A stretch of 64,000 bases of DNA from CAYWWY01 sp964462525 (GTDB lineage Bacteria; Thermotogota; Thermotogae; MWEM01), in assembly GCA_964462525.1 (NCBI GenBank), contig CAYWWY010000004.1, positions 184,835 to 248,834 of the forward strand, written 5' to 3'. The first letter of the stretch is position 1. Every line of letters starts with the position of its first letter. Below are positions 8,291 to 18,900 of the stretch, piece after piece. A program made the position numbers and the translations under genes. The notes beneath the pieces are model-generated. The model searched no databases. It was not told the DNA's origin and saw only the letters and a list, made by a program, of their open reading frames with translations.

Positions 8291-9327
8291 GGCTCGACTT
8301 CCCGTTGAAGAATGGGCCAGATCAGCTCTTTGGTGCTGGGATAATCCAGCGGTTGCTCTTCATGGGAGGCGTACAGGCGAGGGACACACGATTTGGCCAG
8401 CCCTTGGAAGCTATCCTCATACTCCTTTTGATCTCCCAGATATGGAAGGATCCCGAACATATCGTCAAATTCCAACGCCCTTAGGCTTTCCTCTTCGGTC
8501 ATCAATTCTTCATAAACTTTCTCCCCTGGCCGTTTTCCGATCACTTCAAATCGGTCATGCCCATAGAACTCCGCAACGGCTTGGGCCAGTTCCTTCATCC
8601 GTACAACCGGCATCTTGAGTACAAAGGTTTCCCCCCCTCTGCCTACTTGGGCGGCTTTCAGAATCAGCTCCACGGCATGTTCCTTGCTCATTACAAACCG
8701 CGTCATCTCAGGATCGGTGAGGGTTAACGGCGCCTTTTTCTTGGACTGCTCCATGAACAGGGGCAAAACGCTTCCCCGGCTCATGAGCACGTTTCCAAAA
8801 CGCACGGTGATAAATCGGGCTTTTCGAGGTCCGCGATAGAATTGGGCCGAACTCATCAGCCGCTCAGCCAACAGTTTGGTGGCGCCCATGGTGTTGGTCG
8901 GTGCGGCCGCCTTGTCGGTGCTGGTATAGACGATGGTTTGCACGTTTTCCTGCAAAGCGCATTCGATGACATTCTGCACGCCCATAACATTAGTCTTGAC
9001 CGCTTCGAACGGGTTGTATTCGCAGGCAGGAACATGTTTCATCGCGGCGACGTTGAAAACGATGTCGATCCCTTCCATGGCTCTTGCCAACCGGTCTTTA
9101 TCTCGAACATCTCCGATAAGAAACCGGACAATGTCGGTGCTGGGGACTGCGCTGCCATTTTCATAGAGCTCGAAGAGATGGAGTGCGTGCTGCATTTCGA
9201 ATTGCTTATATTCATCTCGCGAGAATATTCGGACAACAGAGGGCTTGTCTTTAATAACCCTTTGAAGCAATGCTTTGCCTACTGTTCCCGTTCCGCCGAT
9301 AATCAGGATTTTTTTCCCTGCAATCAT
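8287..9327 (-). CDS. NDP-HexNAc 4,6-dehydratase (PseB/CapD family)
   Basis: A 346-residue soluble polysaccharide-biosynthesis dehydratase, probably the first step of the locus acting on UDP-GlcNAc or a related sugar. IIGGTGTVG binds NAD(P). FSRDEYKQFEMQ and AAMKHVPACEYNPFEA are family signatures. The active-site block STDKAAAPTNTMGATK has Met where short PseB/FlaA1 enzymes have Tyr; this exchange is the normal state in the CapD/WbpM branch, so it is not evidence of inactivation. It lacks the membrane segments of full-length WbpM. It overlaps the following epimerase by four bases. Confidence 0.85.
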   Translation of the reverse strand: MIAGKKILIIGGTGTVGKALLQRVIKDKPSVVRIFSRDEYKQFEMQHALHLFELYENGSAVPSTDIVRFLIGDVRDKDRLARAMEGIDIVFNVAAMKHVPACEYNPFEAVKTNVMGVQNVIECALQENVQTIVYTSTDKAAAPTNTMGATKLLAERLMSSAQFYRGPRKARFITVRFGNVLMSRGSVLPLFMEQSKKKAPLTLTDPEMTRFVMSKEHAVELILKAAQVGRGGETFVLKMPVVRMKELAQAVAEFYGHDRFEVIGKRPGEKVYEELMTEEESLRALEFDDMFGILPYLGDQKEYEDSFQGLAKSCVPRLYASHEEQPLDYPSTKELIWPILQREVEP

Positions 9328-9429
9328 CCGAGGTCATCCTTTCATTGTCATATGCTTTATTATCGGAACAAATCTCCCAAGCTTGAAGAACTGGCATCAA
9401 AGAAAATAGGCTGGTCGTCATTACTTGTT

Positions 9430-10365
9430 TCACGCGGGGTCATCCAATCCTTCGAGGTATGTAATCCGGTTTCTCCCCGATTCTTTCGAGATATAGAGGG
9501 CCTCGTCGGCCGTTTTTACTAGGATCTCGGGTTTTTGTTCTCTGCCGGGGACTATGGTGGCCACTCCTTGGCTGACAGTTACATACGAATCGACTTTCGA
9601 CCATTCATGAGGGATTTGAAGGGCTTTTATGTTGTTCCGGAATAATTCAGCAACCTTGGTAGCGCCTTCAGAATCGGTGTTGGGGAGGATGCAGGCGAAT
9701 TCTTCTCCGCCGTACCGGGCTGGGAGATCCGTTTTCCTGCGCAATGTCGCCTCCAAGACCTGGGCTACCTTTTTGAGGGATTCATCACCGGCCTGGTGGC
9801 CGTAGTGATCGTTGTAAAGCTTGAAGAAATCGATGTCGATCATAATGATGGAAAGGACCGACATAGCTCGCACAGAGAGCCCCCAAACTGTCTGCAAGTA
9901 TTCGTTGAATTTGCGTCGATTGAAAATTCCGGTCAATCCGTCCCGATAGGATAGCGCTTCAAGGATATCTCTGTTGTTCTTGAGTTCCAGTTGGTTTTTG
10001 ACTCGTGCTTTGACCACCACCGGTTTGAATGGCTTGGTGATGTAGTCCACCGCTCCGACCTCGAACCCGTAGATCTCATCCCGGTCTGTGTCTTTGCCGG
10101 TGATAAAAATGATGGGAATGGTTGCGGTGTTTGGATTGGATTTGATCTTCCTGCACACGTCAAACCCGTCCAGACCTGGCATCATTATATCCAGCAAAAC
10201 CAAATCCGGAGGGGTGTCGGATTGGACGATTTTGATGGCTGTCTCCCCATTGTTGGCCACGCGCAAAGGATACAAAGGTCGTAAGATTTCCAGCAAGACG
10301 CGAATGTTCGTGGGCTCGTCATCCACGATCAAAATGGAATGATTGGTTTGATCCGTTTCGTTCAT
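9430..10365 (-). CDS. Response-regulator diguanylate cyclase (REC-GGDEF)
   Basis: A 311-residue two-domain protein. The receiver domain (about 1-130) has the phospho-acceptor D59 in LVLLDIMMPG. The C-terminal GGDEF domain carries GGEEF at 219-223, compatible with cyclic-di-GMP synthesis, and an RxxD inhibitory site (RKTD) exactly five residues before it, so product inhibition is expected. ATG 10365 follows GGGGAGGGATCTG. The gene begins 47 bases inside the 3' end of the hybrid-kinase gene, so both are co-expressed and the kinase is the probable phosphodonor. The pair would turn an outside signal into a c-di-GMP change. Confidence 0.9.
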   Translation of the reverse strand: MNETDQTNHSILIVDDEPTNIRVLLEILRPLYPLRVANNGETAIKIVQSDTPPDLVLLDIMMPGLDGFDVCRKIKSNPNTATIPIIFITGKDTDRDEIYGFEVGAVDYITKPFKPVVVKARVKNQLELKNNRDILEALSYRDGLTGIFNRRKFNEYLQTVWGLSVRAMSVLSIIMIDIDFFKLYNDHYGHQAGDESLKKVAQVLEATLRRKTDLPARYGGEEFACILPNTDSEGATKVAELFRNNIKALQIPHEWSKVDSYVTVSQGVATIVPGREQKPEILVKTADEALYISKESGRNRITYLEGLDDPA

Positions 10366-13186
10366 CAGATCCCTCCCCAAAAATCTCCAACTTTTCCACA
10401 AGAGCCTGTAATGCTTTCTGCGCTTCATGAAAATCAAATCGATTGACAGCCGATTCCAAAAGGGCAAACTCCTTTTGAGCGGCCGTTGAACCGATTCGTT
10501 CTCCCAATTCAGATACCAAGAGTTCGACATCTGGATTGTATTCCTGAATGCAATGTTCCATCCGCTGGATGTGCGATTGAAGCCATTGAAGATCCAACGG
10601 TCTCTCTTCCTGCGGTTTTGAGAATCTCGGTTGAAATGTTTGCTCGAATTGAGCAAGTCGTTCCATGATCGGTTCCATTTCCTGGCATAGGCGGTCGAAA
10701 AGGGAGTCGATGCCCTGTGCTTTGCTGATGATCGCTTCCTCCAGAGAAGCAGCGGCCTGAAACACTCCATGAATGGATAGGTTTCCTGCAACCCCTTTCA
10801 ACGAATGGACGATTCCCTCGGCTTGATCGAGGCGCTTCTCGGATATGGCTGCGCGGATGCGATCCAGCGTATCTGCATTGTCTTTTCGAAAGTGGATCAG
10901 CAATCGGGCATAGAAAGGCTGATTCCCTTCGACTCGATCCAATCCGGATTGGATATCGATCCCCGCAATCATGGGAATCTGGATTTCTTGGGTGATAGGC
11001 TCGCTTCTGATCGGAATGTCGCTCAAGTCTCTATCCGGGAGCCGAATCCACCGGGCAATCACAGAAAGCAACTCGTTGGGGTTGATTGGTTTGGTAATAT
11101 AGTCGTTCATTCCCGCATTCAGGCATTCTTCGCGGATCCCCCTCAGAGCGTGAGCTGTCATCGCGACGATGGGCAACTCCGAGTACCGTTCGTTCTTCCG
11201 CAAGAAAGTGGTGGCTTCCAATCCGCCCATAACCGGCATCTGCACATCCATGAGAACCAAGTCATACGATGACCGGTTCAGCATGTCAATGGATTGTTGC
11301 CCGTTATCGGCAATCTCCACCTCGATCCCCGCATTTCGTAAGAGTTCTTCCGTGAGCTGTTGGTTGATCACGTTGTCTTCGACAAGCAACACCCGACCAC
11401 CGGCCACTTTCTGACGGATTTCACGGGGATCCAATTCCTGATCGAAGCGGTTTTCGGGGAGCGGATCTTCGGAGGAAGGGATGCCAAAGGTGGCGGTAAA
11501 GCTAAAGACGCTCCCTTTTCTCACTGTACTGGTTACAGAGATGGAACCACCCATCATCTCCACCAACCGTTTGGAAATGGTCAATCCCAATCCGGTTCCT
11601 CCATAATCGCGGGCTGTCGATGGTTCTCCTTGATAAAAAGGGGTAAATAAGCGATCCAACTGATCCGGCGTCATTCCTTTGCCCGTATCTGTGACCGAAA
11701 AACGGATGGTACAGGTATGTTCACTTTCCTTTTCGCGTTCTATAGACAAATCTACCTTTCCTCTGTGGGTGAACTTGAATGCATTGTTGATCAAGTTGAC
11801 CAACACTTGGGTGAGCCTCATCGAGTCTCCTGAAAGGGATTGTGGAATCGAAGAATCCAAGTGATGATGGAAGGCAATCCCTTTTTCTTCGGATTTCAGA
11901 GCGGTAATGTCCAAAATGTGTTCGACAACATCCGTGAGAGAAAATGGGGCAAACTCCATGGACATCATGCCGGCTTCGATTTTCGAGAAATCGAGGATGT
12001 CATTGATGATGCCCAGCAGAGATTGAGCCGAGAAGTGTATTTTGTGTAGATAGTCTTTTTGCTTCGGGGTGAGTGTAGTATTTTGGGTCAAGGTGGCATA
12101 TCCGATGATCGCATTCATGGGAGTGCGGATTTCGTGGCTCATGTTGGCCAAAAAAGTGCTTTTGGCTTGATTGGACGCTTCGGCCTTATCTTTGGCTGCG
12201 CGTAAATCTGTCTCGGATTGGAACAATCGCTCCAGTTTTTCTTTGATCGAAAGACGCATGACATTGAAAGAAGCGGCCAGAAAGCGCAGTTCTGAGAAGG
12301 ATTCTACATCCACATAGGCGTCCAGCTCATTGTTGGTGATCGAAACGGCTTGGTCGGAGAGTTTGGCGATCGGCCGCGATATATATCGGTTGGAAAACCA
12401 AACCCCAAACCCGATGGCTAGCGCGAGAGAGAACGCAAGAATGCCCATGAACAGGATTTGGACCGGTTGGATATAAACTTGGTAATCCTGAGCAGTGCGC
12501 GAAGCGAAGAAATACCAACCCGTCTGACCGATGGGCATATATCCCGCAAATCGGTTGCGCTCGACCGGGAAAACAGAAATGGCGCTGTCTGTAAAACCCG
12601 TAGGCAAGATCGATTCGATGGCAGTCTCGAAGCGTTTTGCGTCATCCATATCCCCGAAAACAACAGAGCCTTTGCCATCGATGAGAAAGGCTTGTTCGAA
12701 AAACTCCGGTATTGCTCTGTTCAGAAAATGAACGATGGGTTCGCAATCGATCGTTGCCCGTATTGCTCCGGTAGGGCGACCTTCGGGGTCTTTGATCATC
12801 CGCGAGTACAGCATCTGCCCTGTCTCGATCCTCCATGGGGGCTGGTCCGTCTCCTTTTCAGGCAGATAATCAATCGACCGGATGGATGGATGGATGGGCC
12901 ATTCCCGATTTGGATCGGTCCAAATGGATAAGTTGATCGCCTCACGATCTCGTGTGGGGGTAGACTGAATCTGAACCAAGATCGGGGCAATGTCATCTTC
13001 AATCTGGTTGAAAAAACCGAAAACCAGTTCGGTTCCCGTGAAACGTAGGGCGCGGATCATCTCCTGCTCATAGATCCCTTGTATGACCTCAACAGACCGC
13101 ATAAAGGAAAAGACCCCTAAGATGGTGATCGGAAGCACGAGTATGATGAAGATCATCCCGATGAGCATGGTACGAATGCTGATCAT
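10319..13186 (-). CDS. Membrane hybrid histidine kinase with REC and HPt domains
   Basis: A 955-residue sensor. Two membrane segments (about 8-30 and 232-255) flank an external sensing region of about 200 residues, probably of the Cache type. HAMP (about 256-310) leads to HisKA with H351 in NMSHEIRTPMN, then an HATPase domain with DTGKGM and GGTGLGL motifs, a receiver domain with D647 in VLMDVQMPV, and an HPt domain with H794 in IVHSLKGVAGN. This is a full phosphorelay (His-Asp-His) that could pass phosphate to the overlapping REC-GGDEF protein. ATG 13186 follows GAGGGAG. A TACAAT extended -10 lies upstream at 13244-13249. Confidence 0.9.
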   Translation of the reverse strand: MISIRTMLIGMIFIILVLPITILGVFSFMRSVEVIQGIYEQEMIRALRFTGTELVFGFFNQIEDDIAPILVQIQSTPTRDREAINLSIWTDPNREWPIHPSIRSIDYLPEKETDQPPWRIETGQMLYSRMIKDPEGRPTGAIRATIDCEPIVHFLNRAIPEFFEQAFLIDGKGSVVFGDMDDAKRFETAIESILPTGFTDSAISVFPVERNRFAGYMPIGQTGWYFFASRTAQDYQVYIQPVQILFMGILAFSLALAIGFGVWFSNRYISRPIAKLSDQAVSITNNELDAYVDVESFSELRFLAASFNVMRLSIKEKLERLFQSETDLRAAKDKAEASNQAKSTFLANMSHEIRTPMNAIIGYATLTQNTTLTPKQKDYLHKIHFSAQSLLGIINDILDFSKIEAGMMSMEFAPFSLTDVVEHILDITALKSEEKGIAFHHHLDSSIPQSLSGDSMRLTQVLVNLINNAFKFTHRGKVDLSIEREKESEHTCTIRFSVTDTGKGMTPDQLDRLFTPFYQGEPSTARDYGGTGLGLTISKRLVEMMGGSISVTSTVRKGSVFSFTATFGIPSSEDPLPENRFDQELDPREIRQKVAGGRVLLVEDNVINQQLTEELLRNAGIEVEIADNGQQSIDMLNRSSYDLVLMDVQMPVMGGLEATTFLRKNERYSELPIVAMTAHALRGIREECLNAGMNDYITKPINPNELLSVIARWIRLPDRDLSDIPIRSEPITQEIQIPMIAGIDIQSGLDRVEGNQPFYARLLIHFRKDNADTLDRIRAAISEKRLDQAEGIVHSLKGVAGNLSIHGVFQAAASLEEAIISKAQGIDSLFDRLCQEMEPIMERLAQFEQTFQPRFSKPQEERPLDLQWLQSHIQRMEHCIQEYNPDVELLVSELGERIGSTAAQKEFALLESAVNRFDFHEAQKALQALVEKLEIFGEGSDERNGSNQSFHFDRG

Positions 13187-13243
13187 GGGTTCTCCCTCAA
13201 CCTGGCTCGAATCGAGTCCCTTCTTGCTCGAGCGGTTTATTCA

Positions 13244-13249
13244 ATTGTA
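13244..13249 (-). promoter_or_regulatory. Extended -10 promoter of hybrid kinase-GGDEF operon
   Basis: TACAAT on the minus strand preceded by TGA (TGnTACAAT). No convincing -35 is visible. It lies about 58 bases upstream of the kinase start. Confidence 0.45.
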
Positions 13250-13297
13250 TCACATCTTCCGCAAAAACCCGGCAATTTAGGAAAAGCTCCCGATTAC

Positions 13298-14611
13298 TCA
13301 ATGGCTTCGCAAAAGGATTGTGATGGTTGTCCCCAAACCCAGCTCGCTCTTTACCTGGATCTCTGCTTGAATCTTGCGCGCGATCTCTCGAGCGATAGCC
13401 ATCCCGATTCCATGACCCACTGAGCGATCGGACCGCCTTGACCGATCCGTTCGGTAGAAGCGTTCAAACAGATTGGGGATTTCTCGGGGATCGATCCCGG
13501 GGCCATGATCCTGGATCTGGATCTGATCTTGTCCAAAACAAATCTCGACTGGGGTATGATCGTCAGAGAAGGCGACCGAGTTATCCACAAAGATCATAAT
13601 CAATTGGCGCAATCCTGATGAATGGGATGCAACGGGGTCGGGAAATTCTTGATTCTCCCAGAAAAACGCCCGATCGGGATAACGCCTGTGAATGGAACTC
13701 TTCAGTTCTTCGATCCATGGTTTGCTCGCGAAGGGTTCCAGAGGCAGGTTGTCCTCTTCTTCCATCAGGCTAAGTGAGAGAAGCTGTTGGATCAAATGGC
13801 CCATTTCGTCTGCGGTTTCTCGAATGGCATCCACCGATTCGCGCGCAGCTTCCTGATCGCGCAACCCCCAGTTTTGAAGGAGTTGGGCATATCCTTTGAT
13901 GCTGGTTATCGGTGTTCGCAATTCATGGGCCACATCTGACGAAAACCGTTTTTGCAGCTCCAGACCTCTTTGGATTTTTTCTAACATCTTATTGAGCGCA
14001 TCTTTCAGCTCCACTATCTCTTGGGTGGTTTCGTTGGTTTCAAACCGCTTTTCCAACTGTTGGGCGTTTATCCCACGAATCTGTCCTGTCACCATCAACA
14101 AGGGCTTGAGGGACCAACTGGCCGCGAACCGGCCCAAAAAGAAAGAGAGTCCGACCAGGCATCCTGCTAGAACGAAGAGCCAGTTGCGCATCGCATGTAG
14201 AGTATGAATGGCTGCAGTGGCTTCCTGGACCAATAAAAAGGTTTGACCGTCTGTCGTGTACTCGACCCCATAATACTTGAGGCCTTCTTCCACCTCCAGA
14301 AGACCTACATTTGCTTGACGTCCAATTCCAAAGGGATCCTGTAAGACTTCGAACCCCCGCACGGGGCAATCTGTTACGGCAATATAGAGATACCGGATCA
14401 ATTCCTGCCTTAGTGGATTGTTGACGCTGCGGCCGATTCCTCGACTCTGAGCGGATGCAGCAAAGTAATGCTCTGCCGTTTGGAGCATCTCTCGCTCTAT
14501 CGATTCATACATCACCCTTTGAAACTGAGCGTACAGAAAGAAGACCGCGGTAAAAGACAGCGCGGTAAGGATCAATGTGTTGAGCCAGCCGATTTTGTGC
14601 GCTAATTTCAT
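13298..14611 (-). CDS. Orphan membrane sensor histidine kinase
   Basis: A 437-residue EnvZ/OmpR-type kinase. It has an N-terminal membrane segment (about 10-32), an external loop, a second membrane segment (about 142-165, WLFVLAGCLVGLSFFLG), HAMP, HisKA with H229 in DVAHELRTPITS, and an HATPase domain with DNSVAF, DHGPGI and GHGIGMAIA. No response-regulator gene adjoins it, unlike most kinases of this type. The ATG at 14611 has only a weak Shine-Dalgarno. The neighbour upstream is a PrpA-like phosphatase. Its partner cannot be named from this window. Confidence 0.85.
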   Translation of the reverse strand: MKLAHKIGWLNTLILTALSFTAVFFLYAQFQRVMYESIEREMLQTAEHYFAASAQSRGIGRSVNNPLRQELIRYLYIAVTDCPVRGFEVLQDPFGIGRQANVGLLEVEEGLKYYGVEYTTDGQTFLLVQEATAAIHTLHAMRNWLFVLAGCLVGLSFFLGRFAASWSLKPLLMVTGQIRGINAQQLEKRFETNETTQEIVELKDALNKMLEKIQRGLELQKRFSSDVAHELRTPITSIKGYAQLLQNWGLRDQEAARESVDAIRETADEMGHLIQQLLSLSLMEEEDNLPLEPFASKPWIEELKSSIHRRYPDRAFFWENQEFPDPVASHSSGLRQLIMIFVDNSVAFSDDHTPVEICFGQDQIQIQDHGPGIDPREIPNLFERFYRTDRSRRSDRSVGHGIGMAIAREIARKIQAEIQVKSELGLGTTITILLRSH

Positions 14612-14762
14612 AATCTCTGATCCGCTTTCAGAAAGATTGCCCTGGAAGTCCTTCGGATATCAGCCATCCCTCGATTCCCTTTCTGCGCTATCTGTTTCCG
14701 TTCTATCGTACCGCACATTTCTTGGAATTGGCTTAGAATTATGCAAGCGGTGGCTGCCTCCA

Positions 14763-15716
14763 TTATGCCTTGTCATGACCCTGACAACCGTCTGCGTCCA
14801 CCCAAAAGACGGCATGATGCAGTCCGTTCCATCGCGGGTCGGTATACTCCGCTGGGTCGTTTACAATCATGAGCGCCGAAAGGCGGTTGCCATACACCGC
14901 TCCGGTGTCGATATTGATCTGGATGAGCGATCCTCCGCCTTTCTCATACCGAAAATAGGCATGTCCCTGTCTCAAGATCTCCATGACCTTCCGATCTACT
15001 CCGAATCGAGATCCGTAGGATCCTGCCAGGAGATGGGTGGGGGTATGTCCATGCACCAATATGGCATTGTCAATCCTCTGATCCAATAGACTCCGGTTCC
15101 AGATATTGGATTCATCGATCGGAATGCCATATTGCTGCTCCAAGGCATGGAAATGTTCAAAGGATTTGGCTCGAAATATCTCTTTCAGAGGTACTTTTGG
15201 GTTGGGGGTGGCATGGCTGAACAGATATCGGATGGGGTCTCCCTTCGGGCGAACCACCCTTTCTTCATGAATGTATCGGAGATGTTCGAAAAATGTTTGG
15301 TATTGGGGTTTGAGGTCAAATTCACCCCGATTTCGCACATACGTCCGTGAACCCTGATCCAAGGCTCCTTCTTCTTGGATCAATCGGGGAAGGGGGGAGC
15401 GGGGATCAAAGGATTGGATTGTTTTCAGACCTCCGTTTCTCCGCGTGCACCAAAAATTCCCGTAGGCGGCCAAGATATCGGATCCCTTTTGGTACATCAA
15501 GAGTTGATCTTCATGGTTGCCCATAAGCAATACCGTTTCAACCGGGATGCTCCGTATGAAATCCACTACTTCTCTCGATGCGGGTCCACGGTCGATATAG
15601 TCACCCAAAAAGATAAGCCGACAATGACTGGCTCTTTGAATGTACGGTTCGAGATAGGCGTACAACTGGGTCAACGGCTCAACGCATCCATGAATGTCTC
15701 CAAACACAAGGATCAT
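14763..15716 (-). CDS. PrpA/Ap4A-hydrolase-like metallophosphoesterase
   Basis: A 317-residue calcineurin-type phosphoesterase. The metal-binding motifs of the phosphoprotein phosphatase family are in order: GDIHG at about 6-10, FLGDYIDRGP, LLMGNHED, then FSHATP and a late VHGHTPT. This set is shared by PrpA/PrpB Ser/Thr/Tyr phosphatases and by diadenosine-tetraphosphate hydrolases. The frame is open up to 15785, but the ATG at 15716 starts directly before the first motif and follows GAGGGAG. An extended -10 at 15757-15762 lies just upstream. Substrate unresolved. Confidence 0.85.
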   Translation of the reverse strand: MILVFGDIHGCVEPLTQLYAYLEPYIQRASHCRLIFLGDYIDRGPASREVVDFIRSIPVETVLLMGNHEDQLLMYQKGSDILAAYGNFWCTRRNGGLKTIQSFDPRSPLPRLIQEEGALDQGSRTYVRNRGEFDLKPQYQTFFEHLRYIHEERVVRPKGDPIRYLFSHATPNPKVPLKEIFRAKSFEHFHALEQQYGIPIDESNIWNRSLLDQRIDNAILVHGHTPTHLLAGSYGSRFGVDRKVMEILRQGHAYFRYEKGGGSLIQINIDTGAVYGNRLSALMIVNDPAEYTDPRWNGLHHAVFWVDADGCQGHDKA

Positions 15717-15756
15717 CTCGATCACTCCCTCAAAACGCTTGGGAATCAATGACTCA

Positions 15757-15762
15757 ATTATA
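15757..15762 (-). promoter_or_regulatory. Extended -10 promoter of the phosphoesterase gene
   Basis: On the minus strand TGCTATAAT fits TGnTATAAT and lies about 41 bases before the chosen start at 15716, which supports that start over the upstream alternative. Confidence 0.5.
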
Positions 15763-15880
15763 GCATGCAAGATCCTGCTGAGCATTTTTCCAAATCCCGG
15801 TCAAAGCATCGGCGCGCAAGGAGAACTGTTCGCATGGATCCACATCGACAGTTTGCTGATTTTCTCTGGTTTTTTGATTG

Positions 15881-15910
15881 TTGAAAATAGATCCATGAAT
15901 CGTGTATACT
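15881..15910 (+). promoter_or_regulatory. Sigma-70-type promoter of the giant hybrid kinase
   Basis: TTGAAA at 15881-15886, an 18-base spacer, and TATACT at 15905-15910. It is about 73 bases upstream of the kinase start and divergent from the phosphoesterase promoter. Confidence 0.55.
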
Positions 15911-15982
15911 AATTGGGAGCTGTTTTTTTGTTAGCTGAAGGGGCCATATTCGGATCGGTTTTTGAAGAAAGAGGGTGGGATC

Positions 15983-18900
15983 ATGAGCCAAAAAGGGCCA
16001 AACCCATTTCAATGGTTCTTCCAAAGCGCGCCAGTTGGATTCGCTCAGAAGAAAGTCATCTTCAGCTCTCATAGAAAACCAGAAGATTTCATCTTTCAGG
16101 ACATCAACCCAGCCTTTGAGCAAATGACCGGTCTCAGCTATTCTCAAATTATCGGGAAATCCTTCCGACAGTTGTTTCCAAATCAAGATATCACCCCTTG
16201 GATTGTGTTATGCCAAAAAGCCATAGAGCATAACGGAGAGCAGGAAACTGTCCAATCTTTTCGGTTCTTGGGCCGACAGGTCTTAGCAAAGGGATTTGTC
16301 CAGGATTCGGAGCGCTTTTTTTTAACTCTTTCTTTTGATGCACAGGAACCCAAAAGGGTTCAGGACACTCAGCCACACCTTCCATATACCATAGAAGGGA
16401 TTGGGGTTCCTTCCATCAACAATCAGATCCGTTTGCTCTCAGGCGCCGTGTATTCTGTGTTCAATCTCTACGATGAAGACAACCTGTTTTGCCGGACAGT
16501 AGATATAGCGGGAGAGAAAGAGTTGTTGGTTCAAATTTCTAAAGAGATGGGCAGTTCCATTCTGGGAAAGCGCTGGCGATGTGATCCAGACCATACCACC
16601 CAGTTCGCGGACCGAGCCATTACACGGTTTGCTGGATTGATCGCGTATGCGGGGGCAATGATCCCTCCGTTGGACATCGCTCGGATCGAGGCGTTGTTGG
16701 ACATAGGCGAAATCGTAGTGATTCCCATCAAGAAAGCAAGACGGCTTTTCGGCAATTTCACCCTGTTCATGAAGCCAGGGGCTGACTTGGAAAACGAGCA
16801 TCTTTTGGAACCCTATGCTCAACAGGTTGGTCTTCTTCTAACGCATTCGATAGCCGAACGAAAATTGAAGAAAACACAAGCGCAGCTTATGAATATCATC
16901 AGCAATGTGCCCGGAATTGTCTTCCGGAGCAAATTTCAGGGTGAAGAACCCATGGAATTGGTCAGCGACGGATCATGGGTGCTTACCGGATACGCCTCGG
17001 ATGATCCAATCTTTGCGTCCCGAACCAGCTTCTCATCCATGATCCACCCCGACGATCGGGAATCTGTTCGACTGGCCATTGAGAAAGCGGTCGAGACCAA
17101 TACATCCTATGAGGTGATATACCGGATTCACACGCAAGACGGAGCGGTGAAGTGGATCCAGGAACGGGGTCAATTGGTTTGGGAGAAAGAGGGGCAGATC
17201 TGGTTGGATGGCGTGATGGTCGACATTACCCAGCAGCAGGAGGCTCAAAGACAGCAAGACATGCAAACACATCTCCAGAATATCCTCCTTCGGATCTCCA
17301 ACACCTTTATCAACGAACCATTGGAGAGTATCGGTTCTGCGATTCAATCAGCACTTCATGATCTGGCATCCTTTGTGGGCGCGGATCGAGCCTATATATA
17401 TGATTATGATTTCGAGAAACTCACCTGCACCAACACCTTCGAATGGTGCGCCCCGGGAATCCTTCCTCAAATCGATCATATGCAGAATGTCTCTTTGAAC
17501 ATTCAGCCTGAATGGGTCAGGGCCCATCGGAAAGGAAACTCCATCTCCCTCCCGAATCTCGCGTCACTACCCTCCTCTAAAGCGAAAAAATCCTTGCAAA
17601 GTCGGCAGATTCAAAGCCTGATCGCTGTTCCTATGATGAAAGAAGGGGAATGCGTTGGTTTTGTCGGGTTCGATTCGGTTCGGACGACTCATAGATACTC
17701 TGATATGGAAGAATCCTTGCTCGATCTATTCACCCAAATGCTGGTCAACCTCAAAATCCGACAAGAATCGCAAGCCCAACTGAGGAAAAGCGAAGGACAG
17801 TATCGGGCGATCGCTGAAGACACCCCAGCAATGATCTGCCGATCCTTGCCCGATACGAGACACGAATTTGTCAATCGGGCATACTGCGAATACTACGGGA
17901 GAACACCCGAATCCTTGCTCGGAACCCCTTTTCTCGATTTGATCCCTCATGAACAGCGAGAACGAGTTCGAAGAAACCTGGCGCAGTTGACAAAAGAATC
18001 CCCCAGCATCACTCATGAGCACCAAGCCGATGCCCCAGACGGCAAAGGAATCCGGTGGCACCGTTGGACCAACCGCGCCTTGTTCGATGATGATGGCCGG
18101 TTGGTATCCTACCAATCGGTCGGGATCGACATCACCGAAGAGCGAAACGTGCAAGATGCGCTCCGTTTGGCTCATGAACGATTGCAAACCGTTATCGACA
18201 GTTTGGACGCAACGATATATATAGCCGATATGGACAGCTATGAAGTCTTGCTGGTCAACAGATACGGGAGTCAGAAATGGGGGGACTTCACCGGCACAAA
18301 ATGTTGGCAAACCATGCATAAGGACCAGAGCGGACCCTGTTCGTTCTGCCCGAACCACAGACTCTTGGATCCAGAAGGAACCCCAACTGGGATTCATCGA
18401 TGGGAACACAGAAATCAGATCGATGGTCGATGGTACGAGTGTTGGGATCAAGCAATCGAATGGGTGGATGGGCGAATGGTCCACATGGCTGTTGCCTCAG
18501 ATATTACTGAACGAAAGGTGATGGAACTGGAGCTTCGAAACAGCAAAGAACGCTATCAGGACCTTTTCCGGGCAGGCATCGAGGGATTGGCCATCCACGA
18601 TGAAGGGGTGATTCGGGAGGTCAATCCTTCGCTCGAGCGCATGCTTGGGTATGCTCGGGAAGAATTGGTGGGAAAGCTCGTCACCCAATTCGTTCATCCA
18701 GATGATCAGAATATTACATGGAAATTCAAAAACCAGGATTATCCCGTCCCCATCGAATTGAGAATGTTCAGAAAAAACGGGGAAATGATTTTTGTGGAAG
18801 CGGAAGCCAAAGACTTTCTTTTCGAGGGCAAGAATATGAGGATCACTGGGATTCAAGACATCACCCGGAGAAAAATCGCCGAAGAAGCGATCATCGAACA

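Noticed and set aside
12881..12899. GATG tetranucleotide repeat, about four copies, in the hybrid kinase
   Set aside because: Too few copies for a convincing phase-variation tract, and it lies in the middle of an intact coding frame.
17726..18484. Minus-strand open frame inside the giant kinase gene
   Set aside because: Antisense shadow of PAS/GAF-coding sequence; no family motif.
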